From Mycobacterium colombiense (GTDB taxonomy: Bacteria > Actinomycetota > Actinomycetes > Mycobacteriales > Mycobacteriaceae), in NCBI RefSeq assembly GCF_001665835.1, contig NZ_LZSX01000039.1:62001-126000 (forward strand): a stretch of DNA of 64,000 nt, given 5' to 3'. Of this stretch, positions 8,011 to 16,743 are shown piece after piece. Below the pieces are notes generated by a model, which did not search any database, was not told where the DNA came from, and saw nothing but the letters and a program-made list of their open reading frames with translations. Within the stretch, counting starts at the first letter, position 1; each line of letters begins with the position of its first letter. The translations under genes and the position numbers were made by a program.

Positions 8011-8301
8011 TCAGCCGTCGATGTGCGTCGGCGGGTCGCCGAAGGTGAAATCCGAGGGCTGCTGGCCGGGACCCATCAGACCGCAGTGATTGTCGGGCAC
8101 GAGGTAGGAACTGGCGCCGTTGGGAACCAAGCGGGTCACTGCGACGCAACGTTGCCAGGTGCCGTCGGGCTGGACCGGTCCGTCGCACTTGCTGAGAACG
8201 GGTCCCCCGTACTGACACCCGGCGCCGGCCGACGGCGCCGAGGCGATCAGCTGCGCGGCAATCATCAGGGCCGCGAATCCTCCGACGATGCACCGCTTCA
8301 T
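8011..8301 (-). CDS. Small secreted CDGP-domain protein
   Basis: Exported protein of 96 aa: signal peptide MKRCIVGGFAALMIAAQLIASAP-like with cleavage near SAGAG, then a short domain with four Cys and the family motif CDGPVQPDGTWQRC. Such CDGP proteins are common in mycobacteria and have no assigned function; disulphides are likely outside the cell. It is a single gene converging on ligC. Confidence 0.85.
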   Translation of the reverse strand: MKRCIVGGFAALMIAAQLIASAPSAGAGCQYGGPVLSKCDGPVQPDGTWQRCVAVTRLVPNGASSYLVPDNHCGLMGPGQQPSDFTFGDPPTHIDG

Positions 8302-8458
8302 GGTCGTCTCCCGTCACACCGCCGCTGGGGCGTGCCGAGTGTTGGGATGGCAATCGCCGTCGACAGCCCAGTCAGCTATCCATGACGCTACCGCTTCGGG
8401 CACTGGGAACCCACGGTTAGCGACGTTTAATCGCGACCGCAGCGGGCACGCGGCCAGC

Positions 8459-8827
8459 ATGTCAGTCACAGCCTTTCAAGATCTGCCGCTGGCCGATCGT
8501 GACCGCAAGTGGGACGGCGACGGCGCCGAAAAGCGGGTGCGCAAGTGGGCCGATGCGCAGGACGGTCCGAACCAGAAATACCGCGACGCGCACGTCTGGT
8601 ACGACGGCGACAAGAAGGACAACTTCACGTCCTACAAGCTGCTGATCGCCGACGTCATCGACGGCGACCTCAAAGCCGTGCCGCGCGGAGTGATGGCGGC
8701 CGGCGCGATCATGGACGGTGCGCGCGGCGGTATCGACGTGCCCGCGTCCGATGTCGATCGGATCAAGAGTCACCTGGCGAAGTACTACAAGAAGATGGGC
8801 GAGAGGCCGCCCTGGGAACGGGACTAG
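8459..8827 (+). CDS. Stand-alone domain resembling the tail part of phage prohead proteases
   Basis: Soluble protein of 122 aa with the pattern KWDGDGAEKRVRKWA ... VWYDGDKKDNFTSYKLL ... ADVIDGDLKAVPRGVMAA ... GGIDVPASDV ... YYKKMG. From memory, this domain follows the protease domain in HK97-type phage prohead proteases and is also found alone in bacterial genomes. No protease, portal or capsid gene is nearby, so it is either a domesticated phage domain or an independent family. Its stop codon overlaps that of the convergent P450 gene. Confidence 0.7.
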   Translation: MSVTAFQDLPLADRDRKWDGDGAEKRVRKWADAQDGPNQKYRDAHVWYDGDKKDNFTSYKLLIADVIDGDLKAVPRGVMAAGAIMDGARGGIDVPASDVDRIKSHLAKYYKKMGERPPWERD

Positions 8828-10083
8828 ACCGCGACGATGAGCTGCGACATCCCGCGCAGCGTGACATTGGCCTTGTACTGGGGGTCACTGTCCAGCCGAG
8901 CGTTCGGGAAACGTGCCGTCACCGCCGACAGGGCCACGCCGGCCTCCAGCCGGGCCAGTGGGGCACCCAGGCAGTAATGCGCACCACGACCGAACCCTAA
9001 GTGTCGCAGCGATTTCCGGTCCGGGTCGAAGACGTCGGGGCGGTCGTATTCGGCGGGATCGCGCTGGGCGGCGGCGGTCAGCAGCATCATGATGTCGCCG
9101 GCGGGTACGTCGATGCCCCCAATTGCCATGTCGTGACCCGCAGTTCGGGCGATCATCTGCACCGGCGGGTCGTAGCGCAGCGTCTCCTCGATGACCGCCG
9201 GGACACGGTTGGCGTCCGCGCCAAGCGCGGTCCATTGCGACGGTTGGCGCAGCATCGCCAGGACGGCGTTGCTGATCAGGTTCACGGTGGTCTCGTGACC
9301 GGCGACCAACAACAGGACGCAGGTGGAGACGATCTCCTCCGCGGTCAGCTGGTCGCCCGACTCTTCCACGGCGATCAGCCCGGACATCAGATCGTCGCCG
9401 GGCCGCGAGCGTCGCCGGTCGATCAAGCCGTGCAGGTAGGCGCGCAACCACATTCCGGCGTCCATGCGCTCTTTCAGGTTGTCCGACGGCGTTCCGGTGA
9501 AGGCGACGAACGGGTCCAGGGATTGCGCCAGCAGCGCGGACACCCGGCTGAATTGTGGCTCGTCCTCGATCGGTACGCCGAGCAGGCGGCAGATGACCGC
9601 CACCGGCAGTGGATAGGCGAGGTCCTCGACGACCTCGCACCGTCCCTTTTCGGCGATCCGGTCGAGCAACCGGTCGATCAGCGCGGTGATGTCGGGTTGC
9701 AGCGCGTTCACCACCTTGGGCGCGAACGCCTTGCTGACCAGTTTGCGCAGCCGAGTGTGATCCGGCGGGTCCTGGAAAAGGAATCCCGGTGGGGTTTGTG
9801 GCGGCGCCTCGGCACCGGCCTCGATGAGCTGTTGGGTCTGCGCCTCGATCTGCGCGCGGGCGGCCGTCGACTTGAGCCGGTCGTTGCTCGACGACGGGTG
9901 CCGCAAAACTTCGTCGCAGTCGCGGTAGGTCGAGAACACGGCGAGGTTGCCTTCCGGCAAGGCGAACGACCCGCGCTCGCGGAACTGCGCGAACAGCGGG
10001 TAGGGGTCGGCACGGACCGCCGGGTCCAACAGCCGCACCAACAACTCGTCGGGTTTTGTGGACTCGGTCGGCGCTGTCGTCAT
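8824..10083 (-). CDS. Cytochrome P450 (complete)
   Basis: Soluble bacterial P450 of 419 aa. Visible are helix C DPPDHTRLR, I-helix LLVAGHETTVNLI, the ExxR motif ETLRYDPP, and the haem loop FGRGAHYCLG with the thiolate Cys at 371. It is the last gene of a leftward run, 35 nt after the haloalkane dehalogenase gene, so a joint role in oxidising a hydrophobic or halogenated substrate is possible. CYP subfamily and substrate are not assigned. Confidence 0.95.
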   Translation of the reverse strand: MTTAPTESTKPDELLVRLLDPAVRADPYPLFAQFRERGSFALPEGNLAVFSTYRDCDEVLRHPSSSNDRLKSTAARAQIEAQTQQLIEAGAEAPPQTPPGFLFQDPPDHTRLRKLVSKAFAPKVVNALQPDITALIDRLLDRIAEKGRCEVVEDLAYPLPVAVICRLLGVPIEDEPQFSRVSALLAQSLDPFVAFTGTPSDNLKERMDAGMWLRAYLHGLIDRRRSRPGDDLMSGLIAVEESGDQLTAEEIVSTCVLLLVAGHETTVNLISNAVLAMLRQPSQWTALGADANRVPAVIEETLRYDPPVQMIARTAGHDMAIGGIDVPAGDIMMLLTAAAQRDPAEYDRPDVFDPDRKSLRHLGFGRGAHYCLGAPLARLEAGVALSAVTARFPNARLDSDPQYKANVTLRGMSQLIVAV

Positions 10084-10118
10084 GCTGACATTGTGCCCGC
10101 CACCCGGCGGCGCCCGAC

Positions 10119-11024
10119 TCAGCGGCGCAGGAACTCCACGATGTGGCCGGCCAGTTCCGCTCCGGCGTCCTCCTGCACGAAATGGCCGGCACCGCGGATC
10201 ACCGGGTGGTCGATCCCCTGTGCGCCGCGCATCTCACGCTGGAAGATCGCGGCCATCGGCCCGGTGATCGGGTCGCTGTCGCTGAAGGCGACCAGCATGG
10301 GCGTCGGGCTGACCGACAGCCTGGTCCAGGCGTCCTTGTTGGCCGCCGCGGCGGGATCGTCCGGTGACGTGGGCACCAGGCCGGGCATGGCCCGCGGCCC
10401 GGCGCAGTAGTCGTCGGTGGGGAACGGCGCGTCATAGCCCGCGCGCTCCTCCTCGCTCATCTGTCGGCGACAACCACCCTGCACAAACGCGCCGACATTC
10501 AACGTCGGAGCGTTCCTGATCGCTTCACGGAAGCGCCACCAGACGTCGGCCATGGGCTGCTCGCCATTCGGCAGCCCGGTGTTGGCGACGACCACCCGCG
10601 CGAACCGCTCGGGATGCTCTGCGGCAAGCCGCAATCCGATCAGGCCGCCCCAGTCCTGGCCGACCAGGGTGACGTCGCGAAGGTCGAGGACATCGAAGGC
10701 CAACGCTCGCATCCACTCGACGTGGCGCGCGTAGCTGTGGTCTTCGAGACGGGTGGGCTTGTCCGAACGGCCGAATCCGACCAGGTCGGGGCAGATGACT
10801 CGATGGCCGGCGGCGGCCAGTACCGGAATCATCTTGCGGTACAGATACGACCACGACGGTTCGCCGTGCAGCATGAGAATCGGATCGGCGCCGTCCGGCC
10901 CGTCCTCGACCCAGGCCACGCGCAGTGTGCCGCCTCCATCGTCGGATACTTCGCCATACCTTGGGGCATAAGGAAAGTCGGGAAGGCCGTCGAATCGGTC
11001 GTCGGGTGTTCGCAGCGTTTGCAT
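10119..11024 (-). CDS. Haloalkane dehalogenase (HLD-I type)
   Basis: Alpha/beta hydrolase of 301 aa, the size of M. tuberculosis Rv2296. The oxyanion-hole motif HGEPSW is at 53-58, the nucleophile Asp124 in VGQDWGG with the halide-binding Trp125 next to it, the acid Asp in FSDSDPITGP, and the base His in GAGHFVQED. Such enzymes hydrolyse carbon-halogen bonds of alkyl halides; the natural substrate in mycobacteria is unknown. It starts 1 nt after the Nudix stop and is in the WS/DGAT - Nudix - dehalogenase - P450 run. Confidence 0.93.
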   Translation of the reverse strand: MQTLRTPDDRFDGLPDFPYAPRYGEVSDDGGGTLRVAWVEDGPDGADPILMLHGEPSWSYLYRKMIPVLAAAGHRVICPDLVGFGRSDKPTRLEDHSYARHVEWMRALAFDVLDLRDVTLVGQDWGGLIGLRLAAEHPERFARVVVANTGLPNGEQPMADVWWRFREAIRNAPTLNVGAFVQGGCRRQMSEEERAGYDAPFPTDDYCAGPRAMPGLVPTSPDDPAAAANKDAWTRLSVSPTPMLVAFSDSDPITGPMAAIFQREMRGAQGIDHPVIRGAGHFVQEDAGAELAGHIVEFLRR

Positions 11025-11025
11025 G

Positions 11026-11511
11026 TCACGTCCCTTCGGATAATCCGGCCAGGCCCGGTTCCGCCATCAGGCGATCGAGAAAGCCGTGCTGGCCCTTCAG
11101 CAATTTGCTGCGCGCGGCCGCCACCGCGAACCAGCCCACGCGATCAACCTCGGGAAACTCCCGCAGCTTGCCCGACCCTTTCGGCCACTCCAATTCGAAA
11201 GTGTTGCTGCGCGCGTCGGTGATGTCGAGGTCGCCGTGCACCGCAAAGACGCTCACAACCTTGCCGCCGGATTGCTTCAGCTGACCCAGGTCTATTCGCG
11301 GGCCGGCCGGCACCGCCAGCCCCAACTCCTCGGCGAACTCACGCTGCGCGGCAGCCCAAGGATCCTCCCCGTCGGTGTACTCGCCTTTCGGGATCGACCA
11401 CGCGCCGTCGTCTTTGCGGGCCCAGAACGGCCCACCCGGATGCGCGATCAACACCTCGACGGCGCCGCCGCAGGTCCGGTACAACATCACGCCCGCGCTG
11501 AGTCTGGCCAT
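11026..11511 (-). CDS. Nudix hydrolase
   Basis: Protein of 161 aa with a full Nudix box from G43 to L65 (G-x5-E-x7-REFAEELGL), so a metal-dependent hydrolase of nucleoside-diphosphate-linked compounds. The PFWARKDDGAWSIPKGEY start is typical of the DATP pyrophosphohydrolase-like subgroup. Spacing is 6 nt after the WS/DGAT gene and 1 nt before the dehalogenase, so it is co-transcribed. The substrate cannot be read from sequence. Confidence 0.92.
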   Translation of the reverse strand: MARLSAGVMLYRTCGGAVEVLIAHPGGPFWARKDDGAWSIPKGEYTDGEDPWAAAQREFAEELGLAVPAGPRIDLGQLKQSGGKVVSVFAVHGDLDITDARSNTFELEWPKGSGKLREFPEVDRVGWFAVAAARSKLLKGQHGFLDRLMAEPGLAGLSEGT

Positions 11512-11517
11512 CGAGTT

Positions 11518-12873
11518 CTAGTCTCCCACAGCGCGTTCCATATCCTTGAGCGAGGACTCCAGGTGCGCAAGCAGACGTTGCAGATGCGGCACGCTGCGCC
11601 GGCACCCCACCAGACCGAAGTCTAGATTGCCGGCGTTGTTGGCCACGGTGATATTCAGCGCCTGGCCGTCCAGCGCGATGGACAGCGGGTAGTTGCCGTC
11701 AAGCCGGGCGCCCCCGTAGTAGGTCGGCTGCGTCGGTCCCGGCACGTTCGAGATGATGATGTTGAACGGGGGCGACGTCGATGCGACCCAGCCGGGGACC
11801 GCCGCCAACGCCAACGCTGACGTATTGACGGCCGACAGCGCCAGCGCCTGAAACCGCGGCAGCTGCGAGAAAACTTTCTTGTTGCTGCGCATCGACTCGC
11901 TGATGGTCTGCAGACGCTGCGCGGGATCGTCGGCGTTGGTCGCCAGATTGCACAGGATGGCCCCGACCAGGTTGCCGCCGGCGTCGGCCTCTTCCTCGGT
12001 GCGCAGGCTCACCGGGACCATCGCGATCAGCGGCGTGTCCGGCAGCGCGTCATGCTCGAGGAGGTAATAACGTAGAGCGCCCGAGCACATCGCCAGGACG
12101 ACGTCGTTCACGGTGACCCCCGCGGCACGCTTCACGCTTTTGATGCGGTCCAGTGACCAGGACTGTGCGGCGCAGCGGCGGGCGCCGCCGATGTTGACGT
12201 TCAACATGGTCTTCGGGGCCCCGAAGGGCAGGGTCAGTTGCTGCTCGAACAGCGCCGCACGCGCCAGCCCTATTGTTGAAGGAGCAAGTGCAGCAAGGGA
12301 TCCCGCGGCGCGGGCCAATGAGCGGAAGGGAGAAGACGGGCTCGATTTGCGCTGGGGTTTGCGCAGGCTCCACGGGGCACGGATCTCGAAGTCGTCGGGG
12401 TCGGTGGACAGCGCGCGCTGCATCAGCTTCTGCGCGGAGACGCCGTCGATCAGCGCGTGGTGCACCTTGGTGTAGATGGCGAACCGGCCGCCTTTCAGGC
12501 CTTCGACGATGTGCGTCTCCCACAAGGGGCGGTGGCGATCGAGCAGGCTGCTGTGCCATCGCGAAGTGAGCTCGAGCAATTCGCGGACCCGTTTGGGCGA
12601 CGGCAGTGCCGCACGCCGTACGTGATAGTCGACGTCGATGTCATCGTCGTAAGACCAGCCCAGGTTTGCGATTCCGCCGACAAGGCTCGCGGGGTGCTTG
12701 CGAAACGTGGGCTGGAAATCCAGCTGGCCGGTCAGGCTGTTGCAGAGGTCACGAACGAAGCCGCGGCCAGCGCCCGGCGGGGGCTCGAACAACTGTAAGC
12801 CCCCGACGTGCATGGGATGTTCGCGAGATTCTCCCAGGAGAAAGATCGCGTCGGTGGGCTTTATCAGTTCCAT
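11518..12873 (-). CDS. Wax ester synthase / diacylglycerol acyltransferase (WS/DGAT, Tgs family)
   Basis: Acyltransferase of 451 aa that joins acyl-CoA to diacylglycerol or long alcohols to make storage lipid. The HHxxxDG catalytic motif is HHALIDG at residues 138-144, and the C-terminal half carries the WS/DGAT domain (SNVPGP motif). The start at 12873 gives the canonical N-terminus MELIKPTDAIFLL. It leads the compact run with Nudix, dehalogenase and P450. Which tgs paralogue it is cannot be told. Confidence 0.95.
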   Translation of the reverse strand: MELIKPTDAIFLLGESREHPMHVGGLQLFEPPPGAGRGFVRDLCNSLTGQLDFQPTFRKHPASLVGGIANLGWSYDDDIDVDYHVRRAALPSPKRVRELLELTSRWHSSLLDRHRPLWETHIVEGLKGGRFAIYTKVHHALIDGVSAQKLMQRALSTDPDDFEIRAPWSLRKPQRKSSPSSPFRSLARAAGSLAALAPSTIGLARAALFEQQLTLPFGAPKTMLNVNIGGARRCAAQSWSLDRIKSVKRAAGVTVNDVVLAMCSGALRYYLLEHDALPDTPLIAMVPVSLRTEEEADAGGNLVGAILCNLATNADDPAQRLQTISESMRSNKKVFSQLPRFQALALSAVNTSALALAAVPGWVASTSPPFNIIISNVPGPTQPTYYGGARLDGNYPLSIALDGQALNITVANNAGNLDFGLVGCRRSVPHLQRLLAHLESSLKDMERAVGD

Positions 12874-12989
12874 CCACCCATTAGACCCATTTCGGGCTGA
12901 TCCGGAAAGCCATAACGTGATCGGACCGGCGGTGGGCCCGCATTCGGCGGGTGCCACGCCGCTCGGCCGAGCCGGACGGGCGCGTCAGG

Positions 12990-13373
12990 TCACCCGGATG
13001 TCATCGACCATGTCGAGGTCGCGATCAAGTCTCCGCGGTCCAGGCCGGCGGCGCGATGTTGGTGCACCTTGGCGTACTCCTCGGTCGTCACCATGTCGAT
13101 GAAGGCCTGGGGGTTGGGGTACTCGACGACGAGAATGGCGTCCCACCAAGGCCGTTCGCAGTCGCCGATCACCACCGAGGGCGCACCCCCCGCATAGCGC
13201 AGGGTGGCGCCGACGCGTTGCAGGTGCGGAGCCACTTCCCGGCCGTACTCCAGATAGCTCTCCACGCCGCCCTCGGGTTTGAACTTCAACAGGTTGACCA
13301 TCACCACCGGCGCATCGGCCGGTCGCGCCGCGAGCGCGGCGAACTGCTCGGGCGTCGGTTCCAAGCCGGCCAT
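12990..13373 (-). CDS. DUF1330-family protein
   Basis: Small protein of 127 aa with a ferredoxin-like alpha/beta pattern: VVMVNLLKFKPEGG, AILVVEYPNPQAFIDMV. DUF1330 proteins resemble dimeric alpha/beta-barrel enzymes or NIPSNAP proteins; function unknown. GGAG precedes the ATG. It lies 44 nt after the SDR gene and 116 nt before WS/DGAT, probably in one transcript with the SDR. Confidence 0.85.
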   Translation of the reverse strand: MAGLEPTPEQFAALAARPADAPVVMVNLLKFKPEGGVESYLEYGREVAPHLQRVGATLRYAGGAPSVVIGDCERPWWDAILVVEYPNPQAFIDMVTTEEYAKVHQHRAAGLDRGDLIATSTWSMTSG

Positions 13374-13417
13374 GTGAATCTCCTTGCGCTTGTTTGTTCT
13401 AGAAGCGGCCCGGGGCG

Positions 13418-14275
13418 CTACAGCAGATCGGTGATGGTCTTCAAGCCCGCGTCATAGAGCACCCCGGGCAGCATCCCGCCGTCGCATTCGATCGTGGTGC
13501 CGTTGACGAAGTCGGCCTGGCCGCCGACCAGGAAAACGCAGACCCGGCCGACTTCGGCGGGCTCACCCGCGCGGCGCAAGGGCACGGCGGCGAAATACTT
13601 TGCGCCATCGGGGTCGTCCTTGGGCAGCACGAAGGACCGGAAGTTCTCGGTCATCGTCGGGCCCAACGCCACACAGTTGACCCGCACCTTGGGCCCCCAC
13701 TCTTCGGCCAGCGACCGGGTGAGGTGGTTGAGGCCGCTCTTGGCCGCCCCGTACGAGACCAGGGTTGGCGATCCCGCCGGATGTCCGGCGCCGCTGGAGA
13801 TGTTGATGATGCAGCCGACGCCGTCCTGGACCTGCATCTGCCGATAGGCACGGATCGCGAACCACAGCGGGCTGATGAGATTCATCTGCACGGCGAACGC
13901 GTGAAACATAGCGGTGCGCGCGAAGTCGTCATCGTCGGCGGGCGCACCCTGAATGCGTTGCACCAGTTCGGGAATGCTCTCGGCATGCGGCGCCGGGACG
14001 GTGCCGCCGGCATTGTTCACCAGGATGTCGACCCGTCCGTGGGTGGCCACGACGTCCGCGACCAACGCGTCGATCGAGCGGTAGTCACCCTGATCGCACA
14101 CCTGTTGGGAAGCGCGGTCCGCCCAGTCGGGTTCGATGCCGGGGATGCCGTCGAGCGGTGAGCGCGAACAGCCGATCACGGTCGCTCCGGCGCGCAGCAG
14201 TTCGTGGGCGATGCCCACGCCCACGCCGCGGCTGGTGCCGGTGACGATCGCGATCTTGCCGTCGAGGACGCTCAT
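13418..14275 (-). CDS. SDR family oxidoreductase
   Basis: Classical-type SDR of 285 aa: TGTSRGVGVGIA cofactor loop, NNAGG, Ser in NISSGAGH and YGAAKSG active-site Tyr/Lys, C-terminal ECDGGML. An insert around VQRIQGAPADDDDF is longer than usual. ATG 14275 was preferred over the preceding TTG because GAGAGG is 7-8 nt upstream. It is divergent from the 14388 operon and shares a dyad operator region with it, so both sides may answer to the TetR encoded in that operon. Confidence 0.92.
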   Translation of the reverse strand: MSVLDGKIAIVTGTSRGVGVGIAHELLRAGATVIGCSRSPLDGIPGIEPDWADRASQQVCDQGDYRSIDALVADVVATHGRVDILVNNAGGTVPAPHAESIPELVQRIQGAPADDDDFARTAMFHAFAVQMNLISPLWFAIRAYRQMQVQDGVGCIINISSGAGHPAGSPTLVSYGAAKSGLNHLTRSLAEEWGPKVRVNCVALGPTMTENFRSFVLPKDDPDGAKYFAAVPLRRAGEPAEVGRVCVFLVGGQADFVNGTTIECDGGMLPGVLYDAGLKTITDLL

Positions 14276-14306
14276 CAACAGACCCTCTCATCGAATGGTC
14301 AATTCT

Positions 14307-14321
14307 TGACAGTCACTGTCA
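14307..14321. promoter_or_regulatory. TetR-type dyad between divergent operons
   Basis: TGACAGT-C-ACTGTCA, a perfect 7-bp dyad around one base, 31 bp before the leftward SDR and 66 bp before the rightward operon. The pattern fits operators of TetR regulators of lipid catabolism. The operon's last gene encodes a TetR protein, the obvious candidate ligand. Confidence 0.6.
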
Positions 14322-14387
14322 GCAAGTCATAGCCTGCCATTTCATTCACCGATGTGTAAAGGCCGCGTGCCGTCCGGGAGGTCAATG

Positions 14388-15473
14388 ATGAGTAGCCCGT
14401 CCAAGCTTCGTGTCGTCCAGTGGGCCACCGGGGGGGTGGGGAAAGCGGCGATCGCGTGCGTCATCAATCACCCACAGCTGGAGCTGGTGGGGTGCTGGGT
14501 GCACAGCGCGGACAAGGACGGCGTCGATGTCGGCAAGATCATCGGGACGCAGGAGCTCGGTGTAACCGCGACCACCAGCATCGACGAGATACTGGCGCTG
14601 GACGCCGATTGCGTGATGTACAGCCCGCTGATACCCAATGACGACGAGGTGATCGCGATCCTGCGGTCCGGGAAGAACGTGGTCACCCCGGTCGGCTGGG
14701 TGTACCCCGACCCAGGCAACAAGCGTCACCGGGCCGTCGTCGACGCGGCGACGGAAAGCGGTGTGACGCTACATGGTTCGGGAATTCACCCCGGCGGCAT
14801 CACCGAGCGGTTCCCGCTCATGGTGTCCTCCCTGTCGTCGGCGATCACGCATGTGCGGGCCGAGGAGTTCTCCGACATCCGCACCTACAACGCGCCGGAC
14901 GTGGTGCGGCACATCATGGGATTCGGCGGCACCCCCGAGGAGGCGACGCAGGGGCCGATGGCCGGGCTGCTCGATGCGGGCTTCAAGCAGTCGGTCCGGA
15001 TGATCGCCGAACACATGGGATTTCGCATCGACCCCAACATCAGGACCATCCAGGACGTCGCCGTGGCGACCGCCGATATCGACTACGACCCGTTCCCGAT
15101 CACGACCGGCACGGTGGCCGCGCGCCGGTTCCGCTGGCAGGCGCTGGTTGACGGCGAGCCGGTCATCACCGCGGCGGTCAACTGGCTGATGGGCGAGGAG
15201 AATCTGGATCCAGCCTGGAATTTCGGGGAGCGGGGCGAACGCTTCGAGGTGGAGATCACCGGCGATCCCGATGTGAGCCTCACCTTCAAGGGTCTGCAGC
15301 CGGAGACGATCGCGGAAGGCTTGGTGAAGAATCCGGGCGTCGTCGTCACCGCCAATCACTGCATCAACGCCATTCCCGACGTCTGCGCCGCCGAGCCGGG
15401 CATCAAGACCTACCTCGACTTGCCGTTGTTCGCCGGGCGTCCGGCTCCAAACCTTTCGACGGGCAAGCGGTGA
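14388..15473 (+). CDS. Dihydrodipicolinate-reductase-like NAD(P)-dependent dehydrogenase
   Basis: Protein of 361 aa with an N-terminal Rossmann fold (VVQWATGGVGKAAIA) and an alpha/beta catalytic region like the DapB / 2,4-diaminopentanoate dehydrogenase superfamily. In mycobacteria such proteins are numerous and mostly uncharacterised, often beside SDR and P450 genes. GGGAGG is 6 nt upstream of the chosen second ATG; the first ATG at 14385 is the alternative. It is first in a four-gene operon; its stop overlaps the next GTG start. Confidence 0.88.
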   Translation: MSSPSKLRVVQWATGGVGKAAIACVINHPQLELVGCWVHSADKDGVDVGKIIGTQELGVTATTSIDEILALDADCVMYSPLIPNDDEVIAILRSGKNVVTPVGWVYPDPGNKRHRAVVDAATESGVTLHGSGIHPGGITERFPLMVSSLSSAITHVRAEEFSDIRTYNAPDVVRHIMGFGGTPEEATQGPMAGLLDAGFKQSVRMIAEHMGFRIDPNIRTIQDVAVATADIDYDPFPITTGTVAARRFRWQALVDGEPVITAAVNWLMGEENLDPAWNFGERGERFEVEITGDPDVSLTFKGLQPETIAEGLVKNPGVVVTANHCINAIPDVCAAEPGIKTYLDLPLFAGRPAPNLSTGKR

Positions 15474-15973
15474 CGGATAAGGGCGTCCTCGGCGACGTGT
15501 CGTTCTGCCACCTCGTCGTCGGCGTGACCGACATGGACCGTGCCCTGACCTTCTACCGCGACGTGCTGGGCATGGAGATCGTCTTCGAAACCCTCATCTC
15601 CGGAGAGCCTTTCGACGCGGCCTTGCACTCGAACCGTAAACAGGAGGGCCGGGTGGTCGGCGGCCTGTTGGGCGGGTTGATGATCGAGCTGCTCTCCATC
15701 GGCGCCGACCCGCCCGAGCAGGAGCAGTGCCGTGGCATCACCGGCATCCACAACGTGTCGCTGTCGGTCACCGATCTCGACGACACCCACCGCCGCCTCA
15801 TCGACGCCGGCTACACCCCCGACCAGGCTCCCTTCGAGATCGGCGGCGTCCGAATGTTTTTCGTCAAGGACCCGGACGGGACACCGATCGAGTTCATCGA
15901 ACTACCCGGCGGGGCGCGAAGCACCTACGAAATGCACCGCGGCGTACAGCTGCAGGTGGGACCCGTCAGATGA
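15470..15973 (+). CDS. VOC-superfamily (glyoxalase/dioxygenase-like) protein
   Basis: Protein of 167 aa with two betaalphabetabetabeta modules: CHLVVGVTDMDRALTFYRDVLGM and GIHNVSLSVTDLDDTHRRLI, ending DPDGTPIEFIELPG. The metal ligands would be His14, the later His and Glu. Members include glyoxalases, epimerases and extradiol-type enzymes; activity is not assigned. The GTG start overlaps the previous stop (GTGA), giving translational coupling. Confidence 0.9.
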   Translation: MTDKGVLGDVSFCHLVVGVTDMDRALTFYRDVLGMEIVFETLISGEPFDAALHSNRKQEGRVVGGLLGGLMIELLSIGADPPEQEQCRGITGIHNVSLSVTDLDDTHRRLIDAGYTPDQAPFEIGGVRMFFVKDPDGTPIEFIELPGGARSTYEMHRGVQLQVGPVR

Positions 15974-16743
15974 CGTACAGCCACCCCGATTCGATGCGCG
16001 GTCACGTCGCGATCGTCACCGGCGCCGCCCAGGGCGTCGGTAAGGGCGTCGCCACCGCGTTGCTCGAACGCGGCGCCGAGGTGCTGCTGGTCGACATCCA
16101 GCAAGAGGCCCTGGGCCGGACCACCACCGAGCTCGAGGCGATCGGACGGGTGGAACAGCTCGTCGCCGATCTGCGTGACCCGGACAGCGCGCAGCGGATC
16201 GCGGCCGCGGCGGTCGACGCCTTCGGCACCGTGCACGGCCTGGTCAACAACGCCATCGCCACCAACGAGCCCAAGGCGTTCGTCGACATCACCACCGAAG
16301 ACCTGGCCCTCGGCTACGACGTGGGCCCCCGCGCGACATTCCTGCTGATGCAGGCCGTGCACCCACTGATGGTCGAGGCCGGCGGCGGGTCGATCGTGAA
16401 TCTCGGTTCGGGGACGGGCACCGGCGGCGAACCCAAGTGGGGCGGCTATGCCGCCGCCAAGGAAGGCATCCGCGGACTGTCGAAGGTTGCCGCGCTGGAA
16501 TGGGGTCGCGACAGCATCCGCGTCAATGTCATCTGCCCGTTCGCCGAATCCGACGGCGTCAAGTTCTGGAAGTCGTTCGCGCCCAAGGAGTACGACAAGG
16601 CCGTGGGCCGGGTTCCGATGAAGCGCATCGGCGACGTCCGCACCGACGTGGGCGCGCTGGTGGCGTTCCTGCTCGGCAGTGACGCCACTTTCATCACCGG
16701 CCAGACCATCCACGTCGACGGCGGGATCGGCTGCTTCCGATGA
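15970..16743 (+). CDS. SDR family oxidoreductase
   Basis: Protein of 257 aa with TGAAQGVGKGVA, NNAIATNEP in place of the usual NNAG, catalytic Ser in NLGSGTG and YAAAK. It ends HVDGGIGCFR. The ATGA overlap with the VOC gene and again with the TetR gene shows a single operon. The odd NNAI and a Gly-rich SGTGTGGEPKWGG segment suggest a specialised substrate. Confidence 0.92.
   Translation: MTYSHPDSMRGHVAIVTGAAQGVGKGVATALLERGAEVLLVDIQQEALGRTTTELEAIGRVEQLVADLRDPDSAQRIAAAAVDAFGTVHGLVNNAIATNEPKAFVDITTEDLALGYDVGPRATFLLMQAVHPLMVEAGGGSIVNLGSGTGTGGEPKWGGYAAAKEGIRGLSKVAALEWGRDSIRVNVICPFAESDGVKFWKSFAPKEYDKAVGRVPMKRIGDVRTDVGALVAFLLGSDATFITGQTIHVDGGIGCFR

Noticed and set aside
8459..8827. Intact prophage
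   Set aside because: Only one phage-like domain; no integrase, portal, terminase, capsid or tail genes in the window.
9001..10410. 469-codon rightward reading over the P450 and dehalogenase genes
   Set aside because: Spans two well-supported genes on the other strand and has the Gly/Arg/Val/His composition of antisense high-GC frames.
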